DNA from: Mesorhizobium qingshengii
Lineage (GTDB): Bacteria > Pseudomonadota > Alphaproteobacteria > Rhizobiales > Rhizobiaceae
Length of the DNA stretch: 64,000 nt
NCBI RefSeq assembly: GCF_027563465.1
Contig: NZ_JAPFQA010000010.1
Span: forward strand, 62,001-126,000
Direction: 5' to 3'
The notes below the pieces were generated by a model. The model saw only the letters and a program-made list of their open reading frames with translations, had not been told where the DNA came from and did no database searches. Both the position numbers and the translations under genes were made by a program. Positions within the stretch are counted from its first letter, which is position 1, and every line of letters begins with the position of its first letter. Of this stretch, positions 44,350-53,700 are shown one piece after another.

Positions 44350-46668
44350 ATGAGCGACGACCAATCGAAATTCGAACAAACGCCGACCGATCCGCGAGAC
44401 GCCATGCCACCAACCAGTAAGACCGCGATAGAAGATCGTCGTCATGCCTTCCTCACCGGCGGCGGAGAGGTCGGTCGCCTGATCGCCGTGTATGACTGGG
44501 CCTCGACCTCGATCGGGCCGATCGAGGGCTGGCCGCAGAGCCTGAAGACGGCGGTGTCGCTGATCCTGCGCTCCAGGGTGCCGATCGTCATGCTGTGGGG
44601 CGAGGACGGCGTCATGATCTACAATGACGGCTATTCGGAATTTGCCGGCGGCCGCCATCCGCGACTGCTCGGCTCCAAGGTGCGCGAAGGCTGGCCTGAA
44701 GTGGCCGACTTCAACGACAACATCATGAAGGTGTGCCTCGGCGGCGGCACGCTTGCCTATCGCGAGCAGGTCCTGACGCTGAACCGCACCGGCAAGCCCG
44801 AACAGGTGTGGCTTGATCTCGACTATTCACCGGTGCTCGACGAAAGCGGCGAACCGGCCGGCGTCATCGCCATCGTCATCGAGACGACCGCCAAGGTTGC
44901 CGCCGAGCGCTGGCGCGCCGGCGAGCGCGACCGCCAGCGCCAGATGTTCGAACAGGCGCCGGGCTTCATGGCCATGCTGTCCGGTCCGCGGCATGTCGTC
45001 GAGCTGACCAATGCCGCCTACATGCAGCTCGTCGGCCATCGCGACCTCATCGGCCTGCCGATCCGCCAGGCCATGCCGGAGATAGAGGGCCAGGGCTTCT
45101 TCGAGCTGCTCGACCGGGTGTTCACCTCCGGCGAGGCGTTCGTCGGCTACGCGCTGAGGGCCGAGTTGCAGCGCACGCCGGGTGCCGCGATCGAGGATCG
45201 CTTCATCGACCTCGTCTATCAGCCGGTGCGCAACCCCGCTGGCGAGGTGTTCGGCATCTTCGTGCAAGGCGTCGACGTCACCGACCGGCTGGTCGCCGAA
45301 CAGGCGCTGCGCCAGAGCGAGGCCCAGTTCCGCACCTTCGCCGAGGCGATGCCGAACCACGTCTGGACGGCGACGCCGGAGGGACTGCTCGACTGGTTCA
45401 ACCCGCGCGTCTACGATTATTCGGGTGCGCAGCCGGGCGAACTCGACGGTCATGACTGGGCCGATATCGTGCACCCCGACGACATCGACGCGGCCGCGGA
45501 AAAGTGGCGACAGGTGCTGGCCGCCGGCACATTCTACGAGACCGAGTTCCGGCTGCGCCGGCATGACGGCATCTATCGCTGGTTCATTGCGCGCGCCGTC
45601 CCGATCCGCGACGCCGACGGCGCCATCCTGCGCTGGATCGGCACCAACACCGATATCGATGAGCAGAAGCAGGTGGCACAGGCCCTACTGCAAAGCGAGC
45701 GCCGCCTGCAGCTGTCGCAAAATGCAGCCGGCATTGCGGCACTCGAGCTCGACATCGCCAGCGGAACCGTGGTCGGCTCCGAGGGCTTCTGGGGGCTCTG
45801 GGGGCTCACCCCGCGCGATAGCGTAGACATCTCCGTGCTGGAAAACATCGTCATTCCGGAGGACAAGGACGTCCGTTCCAACCGGGAGACGCGCGAGCAA
45901 GGCACCGCCGTGCCGGCTGTGGAATACCGCATCCGGCGGCCCGACACCGGCGAGTTGCGCTGGCTGTCGCGCCATATCGATTTCGTCCATGACGAGACCG
46001 GCAAGCCGGTCAAGATGTTCGGCGTCCTGCAGGATGTCACCGACCGGCGCGAGGCGCAGGCGCGACAGGAACTGCTGACCCACGAGCTCGAACACCGCAT
46101 CAAGAACATCCTGGCGATGGTCGCCGCCATCGCCTCGCAAACCTTGCGCAACACCGATATCGCCACCGCGAGCGCCACCTTCAACGAGCGCCTGCGCGCG
46201 CTCGCCAACGCCCATGACATCCTGAACAAGACCCGCTGGACCAGCGCCTCGATCCGCGAGGTGGTCGACAACACCATCGCCAGCGTCCCGCTCGAACAGA
46301 TCTCGATTTCGGGCCCGGCGCTGCCGATCAACCCGAAGATGGCACTGACGCTGGCGCTTGCCGTCAACGAACTGGCCACCAACGCGCTGAAATACGGCGC
46401 GCTGTCGACACCGGACGGCAAGGTGTCGATCGACTGGTCGCTGCGGCCCTCGCACGACAGGCCGGGCGACATTAGGCTGATCTGGCGCTGGCGCGAAAGC
46501 GGCGGCCCGCCGGTGACGCCGCCCAGCCGGCGCGGCTTCGGCCGCTTCCTGATCGAGCGCGTCTTCGGCACCGATTTCGGCGGAACGGTCCGGATCGACT
46601 ACCACCCCGACGGCGTCGAATGCGTGCTGGACGCGCCTGCACCCCAGTTGCCGACCGCACCTTACTGA
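44350..46668 (+). CDS. Multi-PAS HWE-family sensor histidine kinase
   Basis: 772 residues, no membrane helices. Three or four PAS modules span about residues 30-570, the third a PAS_3 fold (WTATPEGLLDWFNPRVYDYSG; PIRDADGAILRWIGTNTDI). The kinase H-box is LEHRIKNILAMVAAIASQTLRN, with His582 as phospho-acceptor. The HWE signature is complete later as WRWRESGG (Trp714, Glu716). Such soluble kinases sense redox or light-like signals through PAS cofactors and phosphorylate single-domain regulators, here probably the product of the next gene. Confidence 0.94.
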   Translation: MSDDQSKFEQTPTDPRDAMPPTSKTAIEDRRHAFLTGGGEVGRLIAVYDWASTSIGPIEGWPQSLKTAVSLILRSRVPIVMLWGEDGVMIYNDGYSEFAGGRHPRLLGSKVREGWPEVADFNDNIMKVCLGGGTLAYREQVLTLNRTGKPEQVWLDLDYSPVLDESGEPAGVIAIVIETTAKVAAERWRAGERDRQRQMFEQAPGFMAMLSGPRHVVELTNAAYMQLVGHRDLIGLPIRQAMPEIEGQGFFELLDRVFTSGEAFVGYALRAELQRTPGAAIEDRFIDLVYQPVRNPAGEVFGIFVQGVDVTDRLVAEQALRQSEAQFRTFAEAMPNHVWTATPEGLLDWFNPRVYDYSGAQPGELDGHDWADIVHPDDIDAAAEKWRQVLAAGTFYETEFRLRRHDGIYRWFIARAVPIRDADGAILRWIGTNTDIDEQKQVAQALLQSERRLQLSQNAAGIAALELDIASGTVVGSEGFWGLWGLTPRDSVDISVLENIVIPEDKDVRSNRETREQGTAVPAVEYRIRRPDTGELRWLSRHIDFVHDETGKPVKMFGVLQDVTDRREAQARQELLTHELEHRIKNILAMVAAIASQTLRNTDIATASATFNERLRALANAHDILNKTRWTSASIREVVDNTIASVPLEQISISGPALPINPKMALTLALAVNELATNALKYGALSTPDGKVSIDWSLRPSHDRPGDIRLIWRWRESGGPPVTPPSRRGFGRFLIERVFGTDFGGTVRIDYHPDGVECVLDAPAPQLPTAPY

Positions 46669-46684
46669 CTACATAGGGCATGCC

Positions 46685-47053
46685 ATGACCACTCAAAGCC
46701 CCGCCACCGTCCTCGTCGTCGAAGATGAAGCCTTCCTGCTGTTCGCCATCGCCGATGAACTGCGCGAGGCGGGGTTCGGCGTGCTGGAGGCGAGCAACGC
46801 CGACCAGGCGATCCGCATCCTGGAGAGCCGGCAGGACATCGGCATCCTGTTCACCGACATCGACATGCCGGGTTCGATGGATGGCCTGCGCCTGTCGGCC
46901 GCCGTGCGCGACCGCTGGCCGCCGGTCAAGATCATCATCACCTCGGGCAAGCAACAGCCGGCCCGGGACGCAATGCCGAGCGGTGGCGTCTTCCTGCCCA
47001 AGCCCTACGCGCCCGCGGCTGTTGCAGCCACCATTCACGGCCTGCTCGCATAG
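46685..47053 (+). CDS. Single-domain response regulator (CheY-like)
   Basis: 122 residues: TVLVVEDEAFLL with the acidic pair, LFTDIDMPGSMDG with phospho-acceptor Asp58, IIITSGK and FLPKPY with Lys106. There is no output domain. It lies 16 bp after the HWE kinase stop, so the two form a pair. Proteins of this kind often pass phosphate to, or compete for phosphate with, PhyR-type regulators. Confidence 0.95.
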   Translation: MTTQSPATVLVVEDEAFLLFAIADELREAGFGVLEASNADQAIRILESRQDIGILFTDIDMPGSMDGLRLSAAVRDRWPPVKIIITSGKQQPARDAMPSGGVFLPKPYAPAAVAATIHGLLA

Positions 47054-47333
47054 CCGGAGCAGGCGAGACCGGAAAAGACTGTTGGCGAACAGCAAGTTGG
47101 CGCCAAAGTTCGATTCAACGGATGAACACCGGCCTGTTCGACAAAGCCGGTGCAGCTCGTCCGCCGACTTTGAGTGGAACCGCTCGCCCGCGCCTCGGCC
47201 TCGATCTCGGAAATCGCCTGCGGGTTCAATTCGAGCGCGCATCCTCGCGGGCGTTCAAGAGCAGGTACGATGTGGCGCGCGGTGGTGCACTAGGAGCGGC
47301 GACCATTGGAGGTCGCGGTTGCGCTGGGAACCG

Positions 47334-47747
47334 CTATGCCTGCAGCGACGGCTCGGTATTGGGCTCCAGCGCCTCTTCCGCCTCATGATCGTCCGGAAGG
47401 ATATCGCCATGCACGGCCAGCGGCCGGCCGATCCAGACCGGATCGACCAGATGGTCGCGCCGGGGGTTGATCGTATTCGGATGGATGAGGATGCTGAGCT
47501 CCCCATGGTTCAGCATCAGCCACGGAACGAGCGAGCCGAAAATCTCGTTGGCGAACGAGACCTGGTACATGGCCTGGTCGTGCGGACCGACTTTCTGGTC
47601 GTGCCAGGCGCCCAGGCGTACTCGGAAACGTTCCGCGATGCGAAGGCGCAGCCATTCGGCATGTTGCCGCTCGGTCTGCCCGTCATAGTAGATATGGGCA
47701 TGATAGCTGGCGATCTCCGCGAGCGGCCTTGGACTGGCTTCATTCAC
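47334..47747 (-). CDS. DOPA 4,5-dioxygenase-family protein
   Basis: 137 residues from GTG 47747, with GGAGG eight bases upstream. The family pattern is clear: YHAHIYYDGQTER (H-x-H-x-Y-Y), RVRLGAWHDQKVGPHDQAMYQVSF, and LVPWLMLNHGELSILIHPNT. Plant and fungal relatives cleave L-DOPA; in bacteria the role is unclear. The longer frame upstream to 47801 is not conserved. Transcribed alone. Confidence 0.9.
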   Translation of the reverse strand: MNEASPRPLAEIASYHAHIYYDGQTERQHAEWLRLRIAERFRVRLGAWHDQKVGPHDQAMYQVSFANEIFGSLVPWLMLNHGELSILIHPNTINPRRDHLVDPVWIGRPLAVHGDILPDDHEAEEALEPNTEPSLQA

Positions 47748-47949
47748 CTCGATATCCTCCCTCGATGAGCGTCGCTCCCGGCGGAACTGTATCCGAAGCA
47801 CGGTCGCTTTGTCTGCAGCCGGCTTCGCCGCCGGTTACTAGCGTCACGAATTGGCTGACGTCTACCCGTGCAAGTTCGAAGCGCCGCTGATGTCGCTCCA
47901 AAACCCGGGCACTGCGCACTGACTGTCTCATCGGTATCGGCGGAGCCGC

Positions 47950-48312
47950 GAATTCGACGTGATCTGGATCGGCATGTCGCTGCACCACCTGGCGACCGAA
48001 GGCAAGGCGAGGCTGGTGCGGCACGCCCGCAGGGCCTTGGGCGGCGTGGGCCTGTTCGTCATCTGGGAGCCGACCCTGTTCGAGGGAGAGGATCGCGCCG
48101 CCTGGCTCGCCCGCTTCTCCTTGCAGCGCGACAGATGGTCAACCCTTTCCGACGAGGAGTTCGCTTCCATGAAACGGCATATGCTTGTGGCCGATTTCCC
48201 CGAAACCGCCGACACCTGGCTCCACATGGGGCGGGATGCCGGATTTCGTCGCGCGGAGGAGATTTTCATGATGCCGAACAGGATGGGCAGGGTATTCCGC
48301 TACTGGAACTAG
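47950..48312 (+). pseudogene. C-terminal fragment of a SAM-dependent methyltransferase
   Basis: The frame reads EFDVIWIGMSLHHLATEGKA and then RALGGVGLFVIWEPTLFEGEDRAAW to FMMPNRMGRVFRYWN, which is the second half of a class I methyltransferase (motif IV D-V-I-W-I-G-x-S-L-H-H-L). The SAM-binding N-terminal half is missing: upstream bases to about 47765 have stops in all frames and only short similar pieces. It is most likely a decayed gene; the possible GTG start at 47959 would not give a working enzyme. Confidence 0.6.
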
Positions 48313-48370
48313 CCAGCGTCGGGGCGACCATGTCATCGGTCTGAAACCGAGCGCCAGAACGACTTGGCGA

Positions 48371-48664
48371 TCAGCCTGCCAGGCCGCAAGGCGGCTGGGC
48401 CCCGACGGGAACGATCTCATAGCCGACGTCGATCAAGCGGAGTTTCATCTCGTCGAAATGCCGCTGTGAGCCGCTGACGATCGATTCAGGCGCGTAGTTC
48501 CAGCCTTTACGGGCGGCATTGGCCAGGATGTCGGCATAGAGGCGCATGCTGGCGATTTTCACGTCCGACTCCAGCAGCTGCCTGCATCCGCTTGCGAACG
48601 ACGGCGCCGGCGCGGCGGACGAACCCAGGATCGCGGATACCAGCGCAATCGGAACAGCTCGCAT
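48371..48664 (-). CDS. Small exported protein of unknown function
   Basis: 97 residues from ATG 48664 with GGGAGG upstream. MRAVPIALVSAILGSSAAPAPSFASG is a Sec signal peptide. The mature 70 residues contain two cysteines (CRQLL and PPCGLAG) and RLYADILANAARKGWNYAPE. No domain is recognised. Divergent from the LuxR-TPR gene. Confidence 0.7.
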   Translation of the reverse strand: MRAVPIALVSAILGSSAAPAPSFASGCRQLLESDVKIASMRLYADILANAARKGWNYAPESIVSGSQRHFDEMKLRLIDVGYEIVPVGAQPPCGLAG

Positions 48665-48818
48665 GAAAGCCTCCCTTGGCCCATTGCAGCCCATTTTGCT
48701 GTAAGGGAGCTTGCATCGAGTCCGCATGCGCTGCGATCGGGCAGATGATGTATTCGCCCTCCTGCATTTGTAGTATTTTGCCTCGGCAATTGCTGAAACC
48801 GTGCCGATCGGATCTGCC

Positions 48819-50259
48819 ATGAGCCGCATCGCGACATCTTCGCCAGGTCACGACGCGCTGTCCGATCGGGAGCGCGCGGTGGCGGAAAAATTCGCCGCCG
48901 GACTGACTTATCGCGAGATCGGCGAGGCGCTGTTTATCGCCCCGTCGACCGTGCGCACCCATCTCGCCTCGATCTACGACAAGCTCGGCGTGCGCAACAA
49001 GGTCGCGCTTGCCTCGCATATCAATGGCGCTATCAGCGCGGGGATGGACGGGCTGTCGCCAGACGGCTCTCCCGTGCTCGCGATATTTCCCATCGAATGC
49101 CTGAATTCGGAAGAGCGCTGGCGCCGCTTTGCCGACGGCCTGTCGTCGGACATCACCATCGATCTGGCGCGCTACGCGGATCTGCCCGTCATCGCCTTCC
49201 ACACCATGAAATCCCTGGGCAGCAAGCCCGCCGACTTCGCCGCCGACGGCAAGGCGCTTGGCGCCACCTATATCGTGTCGGGCCAACTGCGCGCCGACGA
49301 GCGGCGGGTTCGGTTGTCGATAGAGCTCGCCGACGCGGGCAATGGCGTCAACCTGTGGAGCGAGCGCTACGACCGTCAGGTCGAGGATATTTTCACGCTG
49401 CAGGACAGCCTGACCGAAAGCGTCATCAATGTGATCGCCGGCAGCTACGGAGCGCTTGCCACGGTCGGCCGCAACGCGATTCGCCGCAAACCGCCGGCCA
49501 GTCTGCGGGCCTACGACTGTTATCTGCTTGGTGTTGAACAGCAGGACACATTCAGCCGCGCCGGCACTGCCGAAGCGATACGCCTGTTTTCACGCGCGCT
49601 GGAGCTTGACCCCACCTTGGTCAGGGCCTGGACCGCGCTTGCCTATGCCTATTCGATCGAGGGCGCCAACGGCTTCGGCGACGATGCGCGGGGCTCGATC
49701 GAGAACTGGCGGACGGCGGTTGAAAAGGCGATTCTGCTCGATCCGATGGACAGCGTTGCCTGCAATTGCCTTGGCGATCTCAGGGGATGTCTCGGCGACC
49801 TCGCGGGAGCCGAGCGCGCGTATCGCCGCGCCTTCGAATATGGCTCCAACCATGCCGATACACTGGCGCTGCTGGCCGGCAGCAAGGCGCTGGTCGCTGG
49901 CGATCCGGCCGAGGCGATGCCGCTCATCGAGCGCGCCATGCGCCTCAATCCGCTGGGCCCCACCTTGGTATTTCGGCATGCTGGGCCGCATCCTGTTCAC
50001 GGCCGGCAGGCAGAGGGAAGCCATCGCGGCGCTGCGCAGAAGTACGCTGGATTCTCCGCATGTGCTGTTGTTCCTGGCGCTGGCGCATAGGGCCGTGGGC
50101 GAGGCCGTCGAGGCGGCCAGGATCGAAGCCCGCCTGAAAGCTGAATTCCCGGACTTTTCGGTCGAAGGCTTCATCACGGGCTATCCCGTGACCAACCCCG
50201 ACGCGGTGCACGCCATTCGCCACTTCGCCAACTGGCAAGGCGCGACTGAGAGCCTGTGA
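48819..50259 (+). pseudogene. LuxR-type HTH plus TPR regulator, frameshifted near 49960
   Basis: From ATG 48819 the first 60 residues hold a LuxR/GerE helix-turn-helix (LSDRERAVAEKFAAGLTYREIGEALFIAPSTVRTHLASIYDKLGV). A TolB/FlgO-like domain follows (AIFPIECLNSEERWRRFADGLSSDITIDLARY...VSGQLRADERRVRLSIEL), then TPR repeats (SRALELDPTLVRAWTALAYAY). After MRLNPLG an extra C in a CCCC run near 49960 throws the frame off. One base back, the TPR region resumes as PWYFGMLGRILFTAGRQREA and ends ANWQGATESL at 50259. It is either a mutation, a phase-variable tract or a sequencing error. Confidence 0.8.
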
Positions 50260-50730
50260 AGAGTCCGACTGGAGTCCGGGTTACAGCCCGAGTCCTGGTC
50301 GCCGATGAAAGCGCGCCGCGCCCCCCCTGCCAGCCTCGGCATCAGCAAAATCTCCGCCCCTTTTGGGCGCGACGAGATGAGCCGCTTCTACGAGCGCTCG
50401 CCAAGGGTCGGCATCAACCTGTTCTACTGCTCTGGCTACGACGCCAGGAAAACCAACTGTGCGCCGACGACCAGCGCCAGATGGCCTGATCTGCCACCAG
50501 CCGGTGCCAGAGAACGACCGCATGACCCCAGCGCTATCGGCAGGAAGCCGCCACGCTCGCCGCGCTCGCCGACAAGGATGCGGTTCTCGTCGGCCAGGCG
50601 GACCTCCTGCGATCGATCGTCGAACGCGCCGCCGGCGATGCGATCCCTCGCCGGCAGACGCGAGATCTAGGAGGGAATTGCCGCGAGCACGGCGAGAGCG
50701 CCGCCCGATCAGTCATTGATAGCGCAGGCG
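50260..50730. other. Decayed region with gene remnants
   Basis: No intact gene is supported. On the minus strand 50331-50360 matches the last codons of the MoaD-like gene at 55162 (GAEI-L-LMPRLAGG) with one mismatch in 30 bases. On the plus strand, about 50526-50640 encodes a coding-like stretch (QRYRQEAATLAALADKDAVL) between stops with no start. The rest shows no recognisable signal. Confidence 0.45.
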
Positions 50731-53700
50731 TCAGAATGGCATCTGGGCTTTCGCGCTCAACGTCCAGGTCCGCGTGTTGCTGCCAAGTCCGCCGAATTCT
50801 CCGCCGATCGCGACACCGGCTCCGCCGGGGAAGCGGGCGGCGAGACCGCCGGTCGCGCGCGCCGACCATCCTTGCAGCCGGGTTGTCGACGCCGGCGGGA
50901 GGCCACCTGCGGCGAGGATCGCGCCGCTATCCTCCATGTTGAAGTAATAGTCGCCGTAGAGCCCGGCGAAAGGCGTGAGCACGATGCCGCTATCCAGCCA
51001 TGGCAACGGGTATGCGGCCTTCACGCCACCCGAGGCGCGCCCGCTCATGAAGTCGTAGATGCCTTGTTGGGTGCCGAGAGAGTCGACATAGGCGTTCTCA
51101 TGCTCCCACAGCGCGTAGACCTTCGCGGATGGTTCGATCAGGAAGCCGGCAGTCTTGTAGGTGCCGGTCAGGCCGCTCGAAAGCATCCAGCGCTCGCCGG
51201 TGAAATTGCCCTGCGCGGTGCCGGCAATGCCATTGTATCCGATGCCGGAGTAGGTGACGGCCGCATCGTAACGCAACGTCGGCAGGATCTTCCACCCGAG
51301 ATAGGCGCCTGCGGTCCAGCCGTCGCCCTTCAGCTTCCCGTTGATGTCCTCCTCCGTATAGCTGAAGGTCTCCCAGCCGCCGACCACGCCGATCGCAAGG
51401 TTTGGCATGGGCTTGTAGGTGAGGCCCATCAACGCATTGACCTGCTGGCCGTAGAGCGAAGCTTCCGAGGTCTGCGGCACGCCATTGTTGTTCGTCGTGT
51501 TCCAGCGATCGATGCCCGAGGTGCGCACGTCGGCCCAGAGCAGCCATTGCTTCGTCTGCTCAAATTTCGGAGGCGCCTTCTCTGGCATCTGCTGATTGAT
51601 AGCGGCAAAGGCGTCTTCGACCCGCGAGCCGCTGCCTGGGGCCGCTCCGAACGCGTTGCGGCGTCCGTCGGGGCCGAAAGCGCTGCTGGCGATTCCAGGT
51701 ACGCTTGCCGTTGGCCCGGCCTGAACATCATCAGTTGGGTCGGCGAAGAAATTGAAGCGTATGTGTCCATTGCCTGGCGTCACGAAGGTAGCGTCTTCGT
51801 TGACGCTGTCGGCGATCGCGTCATCGATCGCGCCTGATATCGCCTGGCCCGAGGTCTGCGCCACCACCTTGGTGACGTTGAGCTGAAGCGCCCGCAGCCG
51901 CACGCTGTCGATCGGCACGTCGACCGTCTGCGCGAGCGACGGCGAGGTGCTCGGCGCGAACGTCGTGCTGCCGCCGTAGCTGGCCGTGATCGTATGGCTG
52001 CCGATCGCAAGCGTCGAGACGGTGAAGGTCGCTGCGCCGCCCGACAGGGTTGCGGATCCGATCGTCACGCCTCCGTCGGCGAATGTGACCGTGCCCGCGG
52101 GCGTTCCACCTGTCGCGGAGACAGTTGCAGTGAATGTTACGGGTTGTCCGAACTGGCTCGGATTTTGTGACGACGCCAGCGTGGTCTGCGTCGTCGCCGA
52201 TTGATAGGTGAAGCGATCGCCGGCCGTGACGGAGGACGTTTGCGAATTGGTGGTCACGACGATGTCCACCGTGCCCGTGCCGGATGGCGAGACCGCCGTG
52301 ATCGAGTTCGCCGAATTGACCGTGTAGCTGGCCGCGTTCGCCGCACCGAACCGCACTGCGCCAGCGCCAGCCGTTCCCGTGAAACCTGATCCGGTGATGG
52401 TCACCGAGGTGCCCCCCACCGCTGGACCTGTCGTCGGCGAGATTGATGTGACAACCGGGGCGCCAAGATAGCTGAACTGATCCGCGGCAGTGGCGGCAGA
52501 TGTTCCGCCCACGGTCGTCACCGTGATATCGACGGCACCCGTGCCGGCTGGCGCTGTCGCTGTGATCGAAGTTGCGGAATTGACCGTGAAGCTGGTCGCG
52601 GCCGTAGCGCCGAAAGTCACCCCTGTGGCACCCGTGAAGCCGCTGCCTGTGATGGTCACCGAGGTGCCGCCGGGCGCCGGTCCCGAGGTTGGCGAGATCG
52701 ACGTCACCGTCGGTGCCGCCGTATAGGTGAACTGGTCAGCCGCCGACGTGGCGGAGGTCCCGCCTGGATTGGTCACCCTGATATCGACGGTCCCGGCGCC
52801 GGCGGGGGCGACCGCGGTAATGGACGTCGCGGAATTGACTGTGTAGCTCGTTGCCGCTGTCGCACCGAACGTCACGGCCGTCGCAGCCGTGAACCCGGTG
52901 CCCGTGATCGCCACCGAGGTGCCGCCCGCAAGCGGCCCCGCCGCTGGCGCGACCGCCGCCACGGTTGGAGCCGCGGCATAGGTGAATTGATCGGCGGCTG
53001 ACGTGGCCGAGGTGCCGCCTGCCGTCGTCACCCTGACGTCGACCGTGCCGGTGCCGGCGGGCGACGTTGCGGTGATCTGGGTTGCGGAATTGACCGTGAA
53101 GCCTGTCGCCGCAGTCGCGCCGAACGTCACCGCCGTGGTGCCCGAGAAGCCCGAACCGGTGATGATCACGGTCGTGCCGCCTGCCAAGGGTCCCGATGTC
53201 GGCGAGATCGAGGTCACGGTTGGTGGCCCGACATAGGTGAACTGGTCGGCGGCCGACGTTGCCGAGGTGCCGCCCGCGGTCGTGACCCTGATATCAACCG
53301 TGCCGGTGCCGGAAGGCGACGTCGCGGTGATCGAGGTGGCGGAGTTGAAGGTGAAGCTGGTTGCGGCCGTGGCACCGAAGGTGACAGCCGTTACACCAGT
53401 GAAGTTGGTGCCGGTGATGGTCACGGTGGTGCCGCCGGACGTCGGGCCCACGGTCGGCGAAATCGAGGTGACGGTCGGGGACGGGATATAGGTGAACTGG
53501 TCAGCGGCCGATGTTGCCGAGGTGCCGCCGACGGAGGTTACCCTGACATCGACCGTGCCGGTTCCGGAAGGCGACGTCGCGGTGATCTGGGTTGCAGAGT
53601 TGACCGTGAAGCCTGTCGCCGGGGTCGCCCCGAAGGTGACGGCCGTCGCTCCCGAGAAGTTGGTGCCGGTGATGGTCACGGTGGTGCCGCCGGCGCCGGG

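Noticed and set aside
44072..44353. 93-codon plus-strand frame overlapping the kinase start by four bases
   Set aside because: The overlap suggests coupling, but the sequence begins in the tandem repeat, is low complexity and shows no family features.
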